Source: Candidatus Pollutiaquabacter sp.
GTDB lineage: Bacteria > Bacteroidota > Bacteroidia > AKYH767-A > 2013-40CM-41-45
Reading direction: 5' to 3'
Length of the DNA: 12,181 nucleotides
Assembly (NCBI GenBank): GCA_903854075.1
Contig: CAINVI010000094.1
Location: 1 to 12,181 of the forward strand
Part shown: in pieces, positions 6,541 through 12,181 of the stretch
Numbering within the stretch: the stretch's first letter is position 1
Layout of the letters: each line of letters opens with the position of its first letter
Translations under genes and position numbers: made by a program
Notes under the pieces: generated by a model
The model's database searches: none
What the model saw: only the letters and a program-made list of their open reading frames with translations
What the model was told of the DNA's origin: nothing

Positions 6541-6569
6541 AACTGTTCAAAATTAGCACCTAACTGTTC
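6541..6569. repeat. Phased direct repeats flanking the clpP -7 box
   Basis: AACTGTTC occurs at 6541-6548 and again at 6562-6569, exactly 21 bp apart, two helical turns. The two copies bracket the candidate clpP -7 element, so a dimeric regulator binding both on one face of the helix is possible. Identity and spacing are seen; the operator role is inferred. Confidence 0.35.
6548..6555 (-). promoter_or_regulatory. Candidate -7 box for clpP
   Basis: TAATTTTG on the minus strand fits TAnnTTTG and would give a leader of about 50 nt. At the -33 position the sequence is GGTT, a poor match to TTTG. The octamer is identical to the one upstream of clpX. The rest of the 6493-6705 spacer contains only the tig terminator and the direct repeats noted separately. 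Confidence 0.5.
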
Positions 6570-6635
6570 CGCATAACCACCTTCGCACCGCCAATTATCA
6601 ACAAGCCAGCAATAAATTGAATCCGTAACCGGCTG

Positions 6636-6669
6636 AAATAAAAAAGACTCCGTCATTCCGGAGTCTTTT
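6636..6669 (-). terminator. Rho-independent terminator after tig
   Basis: GACTCCG (6646-6652) pairs perfectly with CGGAGTC (6659-6665) around a 6-nt loop, with flanking A and T runs that extend the stem. On the minus strand the hairpin is followed by six Ts and then ATTTC. It lies 37 nt after the tig stop and closes the tRNA-Leu/tig unit. Confidence 0.9.
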
Positions 6670-6705
6670 CGATTATGCGGCACGTCAAAGGCCGGAACTA
6701 AAAAA

Positions 6706-8079
6706 TCAATGATGATGCTCGAGCTCGTGCGCCGTTTTTTCATTCAAACGCGCAACAAACTCATCGTATGGCAAGGCTGTCATGTCCAGCTTCACCGTCT
6801 TTTTCAGGTACTCAAACACTTTCCCTTCACGTAAGGTACGCTCGAAACGTTCGTAATTCCCTTCTTCCGTAAGGTAACGAGCCGACATCTCTTCGACTTT
6901 GGCATCGTCCATATCGTAGATGCCGTATTGCGCAAACTGCTGACGCATTAGCGCGCGAGATGCGTCACGAATTTCATCTTCAGTAAGTACAATTTGCTGG
7001 TCAACAGCGATGTTACTCAAAATAAGGTTCCAGCGTAAATCTTCCGCCAAATGGTAGTATTGATGATCAAATTCATGGTCATCCATCGGTTTCTCCTGAT
7101 TGGCCTTCACCATACGCTTCAAAAACTCGTCCGGAAGTGCAATAGTCGTAGCTTCCAGAATTTCGTTACGAAGGTCCTTCTTCAGCTTACGATCGCTTTC
7201 ACGCTCAAAATAGGATTCAATTCCTTCCTTGACCTTATTGCGAAAATCAGCCTCCGTGGTAACGGTACCGGCTTCGTGCAGCTTGTCAAACAATTCCTGA
7301 TTCAATTCCGCTTTCTCGATTTTACTCACCGTCATTACTGTAAAACGGTAGTCCGAACGTAACGCCGTAGCGGCCTTGTCGATTTTCAACATAGCAGCTA
7401 CTTCAGTTTCATTACCGATAGCTGCCATCGGATTATAATCGATAGTGTCTTCTTTCTTCAGGCCAACGAATTTCTGACGATCATTGATAGCGGACATGCG
7501 GTCAATCGCCAATGTAGTCGTCGTTTTAACGCCACCTTCCTTGATGTTACCATCACTATCCAGCTCGGTGAACTCTCCGTACAAAATACAGGTCTCATCG
7601 GCCGCTTCCGGATTGGAGAATTTACCATAACGACGACGGATATCCGTAACATCGTCTTCAATCATTTTCTCGTCCACCTTCACCATAAAGTAAGGTGTCT
7701 TGGCGGCAGGTAATTCCACCTTGAATGTTGGCGCCAATCCGATCTCATACAGAAATTCAAAATTACGACCATCTTCCAGCACTAATTCGGTCTCCCCCTG
7801 CTTAGGCAGTGGAGAACCGATGATTTCAATCTTGTTGTCGAAGATGTACTTTCCAAGGTTTTCGGAAACCATCTTGTTCAGCTCTTCCAGCAGTACAGAA
7901 GTTCCGTACATCTTTTTTACCATTCCCACCGGAACATGACCAGGACGGAAACCTGGAATACTGGCAGTTTTGGCGTATTTCTTGATTACGTCATTCACGC
8001 GCTGCTGATAATCGGCAGGCTGAAGCTCTACCTTAATGATAGCCGTCAAGTCGTCTTGCTGATGTTTACTGATGTTCAT
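6706..8079 (-). CDS. tig: Trigger factor, ribosome-associated chaperone
   Basis: Trigger factor docks at the ribosomal exit tunnel and shields nascent chains. The chosen start (ATG complementary to 8077-8079) gives 457 residues beginning MNISKHQQDDLTAIIKVEL, the normal family N-terminus. The frame is open further up to 8166, but that extension would run into the tRNA gene. The ribosome-binding signature GFRPGHVP is at residues 43-50, the same position as in E. coli. The middle part, where E. coli has a prolyl isomerase domain, matches that family weakly by eye; the C-terminal half is charged and predicted helical, fitting the substrate-binding domain. The protein ends HELEHHH. It lies 48 nt downstream of tRNA-Leu with no visible promoter of its own, and upstream of clpP. 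Confidence 0.96.
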   Translation of the reverse strand: MNISKHQQDDLTAIIKVELQPADYQQRVNDVIKKYAKTASIPGFRPGHVPVGMVKKMYGTSVLLEELNKMVSENLGKYIFDNKIEIIGSPLPKQGETELVLEDGRNFEFLYEIGLAPTFKVELPAAKTPYFMVKVDEKMIEDDVTDIRRRYGKFSNPEAADETCILYGEFTELDSDGNIKEGGVKTTTTLAIDRMSAINDRQKFVGLKKEDTIDYNPMAAIGNETEVAAMLKIDKAATALRSDYRFTVMTVSKIEKAELNQELFDKLHEAGTVTTEADFRNKVKEGIESYFERESDRKLKKDLRNEILEATTIALPDEFLKRMVKANQEKPMDDHEFDHQYYHLAEDLRWNLILSNIAVDQQIVLTEDEIRDASRALMRQQFAQYGIYDMDDAKVEEMSARYLTEEGNYERFERTLREGKVFEYLKKTVKLDMTALPYDEFVARLNEKTAHELEHHH

Positions 8080-8127
8080 GGATATACTTTTACGAATAAT
8101 GGTCTTGCAGACCAAGTTCAATTTTAG

Positions 8128-8209
8128 TGCGGACGAAGGGACTCGAACCCCCACGGATTGCTCCACCAGATCCTAAGTCTGGCGCGGCTACCAATTACGC
8201 CACGTCCGC
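8128..8209 (-). tRNA. tRNA-Leu, anticodon UAG
   Basis: The 82-nt sequence folds as a class II tRNA. The acceptor stem GCGGACG/CGTCCGC is perfect, followed by discriminator A. The anticodon stem CCAGA/TCTGG holds the loop CTTAGGA, so the anticodon is TAG and the tRNA reads CUN leucine codons. The D-loop has TTGGTAG, the T-loop is TTCGAGT, and the variable region contains a short GGA/TCC arm typical of leucine tRNAs. The T-stem includes two G-U pairs. The three bases after the discriminator are CTA, so CCA is not encoded and must be added by the CCA-adding enzyme. A consensus -7 box lies just upstream, and tig follows 48 nt downstream. Confidence 0.97.
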
Positions 8210-8231
8210 GTAATCCCCGGAAAAGGGAGCG

Positions 8232-8262
8232 CAAAGATACGCTTTAGTAATGAGCTGTAAAA
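8232..8262 (-). promoter_or_regulatory. Promoter of tRNA-Leu and probably tig
   Basis: TATCTTTG (8239-8232 on the minus strand) fits TAnnTTTG perfectly. The -33 position, 19 nt further upstream, reads TTTT, three of four matches to TTTG. Initiation near 8225 would leave about 15 nt to be trimmed before the mature tRNA 5' end at 8209. No other -7 box lies between here and the tig ATG. Confidence 0.7.
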
Positions 8263-8269
8263 GTGGAAT

Positions 8270-8322
8270 TAAACCTAAAAATGTGGTTTACCGGTAAAGT
8301 CGGCCCACTTTTTCCCGGGCCG
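8270..8322. repeat. Cluster of palindromes in the divergent promoter region
   Basis: Three symmetric elements lie within 53 bp. TAAACC (8270-8275) pairs with GGTTTA (8285-8290). TTTACCGGTAAA (8287-8298) is a perfect 12-bp palindrome. CGGCCC (8301-8306) pairs with GGGCCG (8317-8322), and its right arm occupies the -33 position of the plus-strand gene. They lie between the tRNA-Leu/tig promoter and the flavin reductase start. The symmetry is seen in the sequence; an operator role is inferred. Confidence 0.5.
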
Positions 8323-8340
8323 GAAATGGAAGCTGTGCCT

Positions 8341-8348
8341 TACCTTTG
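8341..8348 (+). promoter_or_regulatory. Candidate -7 box for the flavin reductase gene
   Basis: TACCTTTG on the plus strand is a full match to TAnnTTTG. No TTTG lies 19 nt upstream, where GC-rich inverted-repeat DNA sits instead, suggesting dependence on an activator or another sigma factor, or a weak promoter. The leader to the ATG at 8367 would be only about 10-15 nt. Confidence 0.5.
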
Positions 8349-8366
8349 AAGTCCCAACCGTAAACT

Positions 8367-9263
8367 ATGCTTACCATCGACCCTAAAAATATCAAGACCG
8401 GAGAGTTTCACAGCCATATGCTTTCCGCCATTGCTCCCCGACCCATCGCATTCGCCAGTACGATCGATAAAGACGGACATCCGAACCTCTCCCCGTACAG
8501 TTTCTTCAACGCCTTTGGGAGCAAGCCGCCAATTTTGATTTTTTCTCCTGCGCGACGGGTACGTGATAATACCATTAAGCATACGCTGGAAAACATTTAT
8601 GAAACCAAGGAGGTCGTCATTAATGTGGTGAACTACCCTATGGTTCACCAGATGTCGCTTTCCTCGACCGAATACCCAAAAGGTGTGGACGAGTTTCTAA
8701 AATCCGGATTCACGCCACTGGCCTCCGAAAAAGTGCGTCCATTTCGTGTCAAAGAATCGCCGGTACAATTCGAATGTAAGGTACTGCAGGTTATTGAAAC
8801 AGGACAAGAGGGCGGCGCAGGAAACCTGATTATCTGCGAAATCTTATTGATGCATATTAACGAAGCAGTATTGAACGACCAGCACAAGATCGATCCGAAT
8901 AAGATTGACCTCGTCGCCCGCATGGGCGGCGACTTTTACTGCCGTGCTTCCGGAAATGCATTGTTCGAAGTGGCCAAACCGCTCACTACCCTGGGAATTG
9001 GTGTCGACCGAATTCCGGAACGCATTCGTTTCAGCAAGATTCTTTCCGGAAATGATCTTGGTCGCTTGGGCAACGTAGAACAGCTACCTCACGAAGATGA
9101 CGTGCGCGAAATGGCACAGCGCGATTTCATGAAAGAACTGTACGCCAAATTCGGAAATGACGCAGAAAACTTTGAATCCAAATTACAGGAATTGGCCAAA
9201 GCCCTGATTGACAAAAACGATGTTCAAACCGCCTGGAAAGTGCTGCTTTGCTCTTCGCGCTGA
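8367..9263 (+). CDS. Flavin reductase-like FMN-binding protein
   Basis: This 298-residue protein belongs to the FMN-binding split-barrel flavin reductase family (COG1853 type). Members bind FMN and commonly reduce flavins with NAD(P)H for partner oxygenases, though many have unknown substrates. The family core covers roughly residues 10-205: APRPIAFASTIDKDGHPNLSPYSFF (24-47) is the flavin-binding start, and NVVNYPMVHQMSLSS (86-100) and GGDFYCRA (187-194) follow. About 90 further residues form a charged, probably helical tail after the domain. No signal peptide or membrane segment is visible, so it is likely cytoplasmic. It is the only plus-strand gene here and has no partner oxygenase beside it. 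The final 40 bp overlap the convergent transporter gene. The physiological substrate is unknown. Confidence 0.88.
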   Translation: MLTIDPKNIKTGEFHSHMLSAIAPRPIAFASTIDKDGHPNLSPYSFFNAFGSKPPILIFSPARRVRDNTIKHTLENIYETKEVVINVVNYPMVHQMSLSSTEYPKGVDEFLKSGFTPLASEKVRPFRVKESPVQFECKVLQVIETGQEGGAGNLIICEILLMHINEAVLNDQHKIDPNKIDLVARMGGDFYCRASGNALFEVAKPLTTLGIGVDRIPERIRFSKILSGNDLGRLGNVEQLPHEDDVREMAQRDFMKELYAKFGNDAENFESKLQELAKALIDKNDVQTAWKVLLCSSR

Positions 9264-10882
9264 GGGGCAGCAAGTACCACCATCGCTTTAATAATCGCCT
9301 TATGCGAAGAGTGCAATTCACGGTACACGTTCACTAACGTAGCCGCCTCGAACTCTTTGATCTGGTGGTGGTGCAATAGGTCCATCGTGCGCTGCACATA
9401 GTGTTCCTGCTCACGATTGTTTTCAGTAAGCGTTAACGGACCTTCATCTGACGTTACTTTTTCCCCCAGCCGGCTTTCAACTGTGCTGTAAAACTCAGAC
9501 TCCTTTTCTCTGATGGCAAGCAACGCTGAATACAAATTATCGTTCGCAGAATCGTTCAGCTCTTTCAAATTATGGCGAATATCCTTAACGTTTTTAGCAG
9601 CGTGCAAGATATTCCGCGACGCAATCAACAACTGACTTAATCGCTCCGCTTCCGCAGGAGGAAGATCTTCTTGTAATAAATCCGACGCAGCCTCCAGCAG
9701 CTCTCCATGAAACTGCTTCAGCGCTCCATAATCATCGGTAAAAGTTGCTCCCGAACGAAACCAACGCTGCCAGCGCACTAATAAGGGCAGCGGAACGCCA
9801 ACATGTTCTGACGTTATACCAAGTGCTTTACGATTGAGGGTAACCATCCTGTTTACCAGGAGCTGAACCTGTTGATCGATAGCAGAAACTCCCGCAGCAG
9901 GAGGCAACAATTCGATACTCATGAACGGATCCTTTTTATGGCTATCTGCTATTGAGTTTTCCAGGAATCGGGCCAAACGTCCAAGCAATGGATAAAACGT
10001 GAAGATGGTCAGTGCATTCAATGCTGATTGAAATGCAACAAGAGCAAGTAGCGGATCCCCGAACCATTCGCGTTGGATAAAACGAATGAACGGCACTAAC
10101 AAAACCGCACCCAGAAGGACAGTAAATAAATTGAATACGATATTTCCCCAAGCTACTCGCTTCTTGTCCACAGATTTTCCGGAAGCACCGATGATTAACT
10201 TGATGGCTGTACCTAACTCCGATCCAACCACAACGCCGGCGGCATGCTCAATAGGAAGCAGTCCGGCACTTAACGCAGATAACGCCACTGCCATGGCGGC
10301 GAAACTGGATTGAATAATTGCCGTCAGCAGAAAGCCAATAACAATAAAAAAGTACGGCGACCCACCAGTAAAACCCTCCAAGACAGCAATGGCTTCGGCG
10401 TCCGCAAGCGTTGACTTCATGTAGGACAAGCCAATAAACAACAAGCCGATTCCCATGAAAAAACGCGACCACAGCGCCACCGTTCGTTTCCGTGAAAAGA
10501 ATAGGCTGGACACTAGCGACACCGCCATTAAGGGATAAGAAAATTGTTCGATATCATAGCGGAAGCCAAGCCAGGCGATGACCCAGCTGTCAAACGTTGT
10601 TCCAAGGTTGGCGCCCAATACCACCGCCAACGCATTTCGCATCGACATGATACCAGCGCCGACAAACGACAGCGTAATCAGCAACACTACTGAACTGCTC
10701 TGGAGAATACCGGTTATAGCGGCTGATCCGAGCAAGGCGCGCGCCTTGTGCGCTGTTTGTGCTTGCAGAAACTTCTTAAACGGACGACCTGCTAAGGACT
10801 TGAGTGACTCCTCAACGAGCACTAACGCAAATACAAACAAAGAAAGTCCTGCCAGAAAAAACCAGCCATCAAAAGAAGCCAT
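9224..10882 (-). CDS. Na+/phosphate cotransporter family protein with PhoU-like tail
   Basis: This 552-residue inner-membrane protein matches the bacterial Na/Pi cotransporter family (NptA/COG1283, related to animal SLC34), which moves phosphate with sodium. About eight or nine hydrophobic segments fill residues 5-305. The family's inverted-repeat signature is visible: QSSS (61-64) followed by GANLGTT (90-96), and the second copy QSSF (191-194) followed by GSELGTA (220-226). From about 335 to the end the protein is soluble and helical with scattered charged residues, as in the PhoU-like domain of many members. The second motif has Phe for the usual third Ser. It starts 64 nt after alaS with no clear promoter, so co-transcription is likely. 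Direction and substrate of transport cannot be proven from sequence; some relatives may export phosphate or carry other anions. Confidence 0.88.
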   Translation of the reverse strand: MASFDGWFFLAGLSLFVFALVLVEESLKSLAGRPFKKFLQAQTAHKARALLGSAAITGILQSSSVVLLITLSFVGAGIMSMRNALAVVLGANLGTTFDSWVIAWLGFRYDIEQFSYPLMAVSLVSSLFFSRKRTVALWSRFFMGIGLLFIGLSYMKSTLADAEAIAVLEGFTGGSPYFFIVIGFLLTAIIQSSFAAMAVALSALSAGLLPIEHAAGVVVGSELGTAIKLIIGASGKSVDKKRVAWGNIVFNLFTVLLGAVLLVPFIRFIQREWFGDPLLALVAFQSALNALTIFTFYPLLGRLARFLENSIADSHKKDPFMSIELLPPAAGVSAIDQQVQLLVNRMVTLNRKALGITSEHVGVPLPLLVRWQRWFRSGATFTDDYGALKQFHGELLEAASDLLQEDLPPAEAERLSQLLIASRNILHAAKNVKDIRHNLKELNDSANDNLYSALLAIREKESEFYSTVESRLGEKVTSDEGPLTLTENNREQEHYVQRTMDLLHHHQIKEFEAATLVNVYRELHSSHKAIIKAMVVLAAPQREEQSSTFQAV

Positions 10883-10904
10883 GAAGTATTCAAATTAACA
10901 CCAC

Positions 10905-10919
10905 TGTCGACAATCGACA
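10905..10919. repeat. Inverted repeat in the alaS-transporter spacer
   Basis: TGTCGA and TCGACA are separated by 3 bp. In the minus-strand RNA this is a 6-bp hairpin with a 3-nt loop, but no T-run follows, so it is not a convincing terminator. A second small dyad, ATGAT/ATCAT, is at 10921-10934. Either might attenuate read-through from alaS, or be chance. Confidence 0.35.
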
Positions 10920-10946
10920 CATGATGAAAATCATACAAGGGTGCAG

Positions 10947-12181
10947 TTAGGGAAGCAATTCCTTCAGACGAGCCACGGCATCCGTGAGCCCCGCAAGATT
11001 CTTACCACCGGCAGTCGCATAAAATGGCTGCCCCCCGCCGCCACCTTGAACCGATTTTGCTAATTCTCGAATAAGTGTCGTGGCATTGAACTGCTTATCT
11101 TTCACCAGCTGATCGGAAATGATCAAAGAAAGAAACGGTTTGCCGTCAATGCTTGCTGCTGCTAGAAATACTAGGTCCGTAAACTGATTGCGTAATTCAA
11201 AAGAGATATCTTTGATAGCATCGGCAGAAGGTAGATCTACCAGTTCGGCAATCACACGTATGCCGCGATGATCCGTTGCTTTCAAAATCAATTCCGCCTT
11301 GATTAATTTTGCTTTCTCTGCGATGAATCCATCCAACTTGGCCTGCAACGCTGCATTCTCCTCCAACAAAGCGTTCACTTTTTCCAATACATCTTTCGGC
11401 TGTTTCAAGGCCTCCCGGACAGCATTCAATTTATCCAACGCAGCATTATAATACTGCTCGGCAACCTCTGCTGTTACTGCCTCTATGCGGCGCACACCGG
11501 CTGCTACAGCACTTTCGGAAGTGATTTTAAAGGAACCTATCTGACCGGTCGCCTGCACATGTGTTCCTCCGCACAATTCACGGGAGTACGAGGGATCAAA
11601 GGTGATCACACGCACAAACTCACCGTACTTCTCCCCGAATAATGCTGTTGCCCCCATTTCCATGGCTTGCTGTACCGGAACATTACGTCGCTCATCCAGC
11701 TGAATATTCTCGCGGACTTTTTCATTCACAATCTTTTCGATTGCCATCACTTCCTCGTCCGTCACCTTGGCAAAATGAGAAAAGTCGAAACGGGTCACAG
11801 CATCATTGACCAACGATCCTTTCTGGTTCACATGCGAACCCAGCACTTGTTTGAGCGCACTGTGCATCAAATGCGTAGCCGAGTGATTACCAGAAATACT
11901 TTTACGCCGGGATTCATCGACGGTAGCTGTAAATGTGACGCTTACATCAACAGGCAATTTATCACAAAGATGAATAATAAGATTATTCTCCTTCTGTGTG
12001 TCAAGAATGCGAACACTCTGACCTGCTGCTTTTAAAAATCCGGTATCCCCTACTTGTCCGCCACTCTCTGCATAAAAAGGTGTACGATTCAACACCAGCT
12101 GGAAATTTTCTTTGCCTTTAGAGGTGACTTTTCTGTATTTGATAATATCTGCTTCGCAGTGAAGCTCGTCGTATCCGATAA
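10947..12181 (-). CDS. alaS: Alanyl-tRNA synthetase, C-terminal part
   Basis: AlaRS charges tRNA-Ala and hydrolyses mischarged Ser- and Gly-tRNA-Ala. The frame is open to the right edge (first full codon at 12177-12179), giving 410 residues; the N-terminal class II catalytic domain, roughly the first half of a protein of about 870 residues, lies outside. Visible are the junction TPFYAESGGQVGDTG, then the editing domain with its zinc ligands HSATH (codons at 11871-11885) and CGGTH (around 11559-11573), a coiled-coil-like linker (LLEENAALQAKLDGFIAEKAKL), and the C-Ala domain with its GGGGGQP glycine run near the C-terminus. The GTG at 12093-12095 is an internal valine, not a start, because homology continues upstream through IGYDELHCEADIIKYRK. 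The editing site appears intact. The transporter gene follows 64 nt later. Confidence 0.97.
   Translation of the reverse strand, partial: IGYDELHCEADIIKYRKVTSKGKENFQLVLNRTPFYAESGGQVGDTGFLKAAGQSVRILDTQKENNLIIHLCDKLPVDVSVTFTATVDESRRKSISGNHSATHLMHSALKQVLGSHVNQKGSLVNDAVTRFDFSHFAKVTDEEVMAIEKIVNEKVRENIQLDERRNVPVQQAMEMGATALFGEKYGEFVRVITFDPSYSRELCGGTHVQATGQIGSFKITSESAVAAGVRRIEAVTAEVAEQYYNAALDKLNAVREALKQPKDVLEKVNALLEENAALQAKLDGFIAEKAKLIKAELILKATDHRGIRVIAELVDLPSADAIKDISFELRNQFTDLVFLAAASIDGKPFLSLIISDQLVKDKQFNATTLIRELAKSVQGGGGGQPFYATAGGKNLAGLTDAVARLKELLP

Noticed and set aside
6489..6743. Minus-strand 84-codon ORF filling the tig-clpP spacer
   Set aside because: It begins inside the end of tig, contains the tig terminator and clpP promoter elements, and has no family resemblance.
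8080..8166. Longer N-terminus for trigger factor starting at 8166
   Set aside because: The extra 29 codons include part of the tRNA-Leu gene, and the family N-terminus begins at the ATG at 8077-8079.
8340..8648. Minus-strand 102-codon ORF antisense to the flavin reductase gene
   Set aside because: The plus-strand frame carries a clear conserved domain; the antisense frame shows nothing recognisable.
10947..12095. alaS starting at the GTG at 12093-12095
   Set aside because: Clear AlaRS homology continues upstream to the window edge, so this GTG is an internal valine and the gene is cut by the window.
1..12181. Mobile element, CRISPR array, toxin-antitoxin or defence system
   Set aside because: No transposase, integrase, regularly spaced repeats, small paired genes or composition shift seen; every long frame is a housekeeping or common accessory gene.

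Overview
This window looks like chromosomal DNA from a member of the Bacteroidota. Four things point there. Ribosomal genes run rpsL-rpsG-fusA-rpsJ-rplC without a tuf gene between fusA and rpsJ. Several upstream regions carry the phylum's -7 promoter element TAnnTTTG, once with a TTTG -33 box at exactly 19 nt. Start codons lack Shine-Dalgarno sequences and often sit behind A-rich leaders. The tRNA does not encode its CCA end. The trigger factor and L3 sequences seem closest to Flavobacteriales-like lineages, but I cannot fix the order or genus. Nothing mobile, phage-like or CRISPR-like is visible, and base composition looks even throughout.

Layout, with nearly everything on the minus strand. 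(1) 1-4211: the str/S10 ribosomal operon, read right to left from a strong promoter at 4181-4211: rpsL, rpsG, fusA, rpsJ, rplC (cut by the left edge). The rpsG-fusA spacer is unusually long (238 nt) and rich in overlapping inverted repeats. (2) 4331-6569: clpP and clpX, each with its own candidate -7 box and its own terminator, so probably two adjacent units. (3) 6636-8239: a tRNA-Leu(UAG) gene 48 nt upstream of tig (trigger factor), probably sharing one promoter and ending at a clear terminator. (4) 8341-9263: the only plus-strand gene, a flavin-reductase-like FMN-binding protein, divergent from the tRNA/tig unit across a palindrome-rich 157-bp region. (5) 9224-12181: alaS (cut by the right edge) followed by a Na+/phosphate cotransporter-family gene with a PhoU-like tail. 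The 3' end of that gene overlaps the flavin reductase gene by 40 bp, tail to tail.

Functionally the window is core protein synthesis and quality control: ribosomal proteins and elongation factor G, a leucine tRNA, the ribosome-bound chaperone trigger factor, the ClpXP protease and alanyl-tRNA synthetase. tig, clpP and clpX lie in the order commonly seen in bacteria.

I do not see an undescribed multi-gene system here. The points most worth following up are in non-coding DNA: the structured rpsG-fusA spacer, a palindrome over the -33 box of the ribosomal promoter, phased direct repeats around the clpP -7 box, and the palindromes upstream of the flavin reductase gene. No gene-free stretch exceeds 300 bp; the longest is 4116-4388 (273 bp), whose contents are itemised below.
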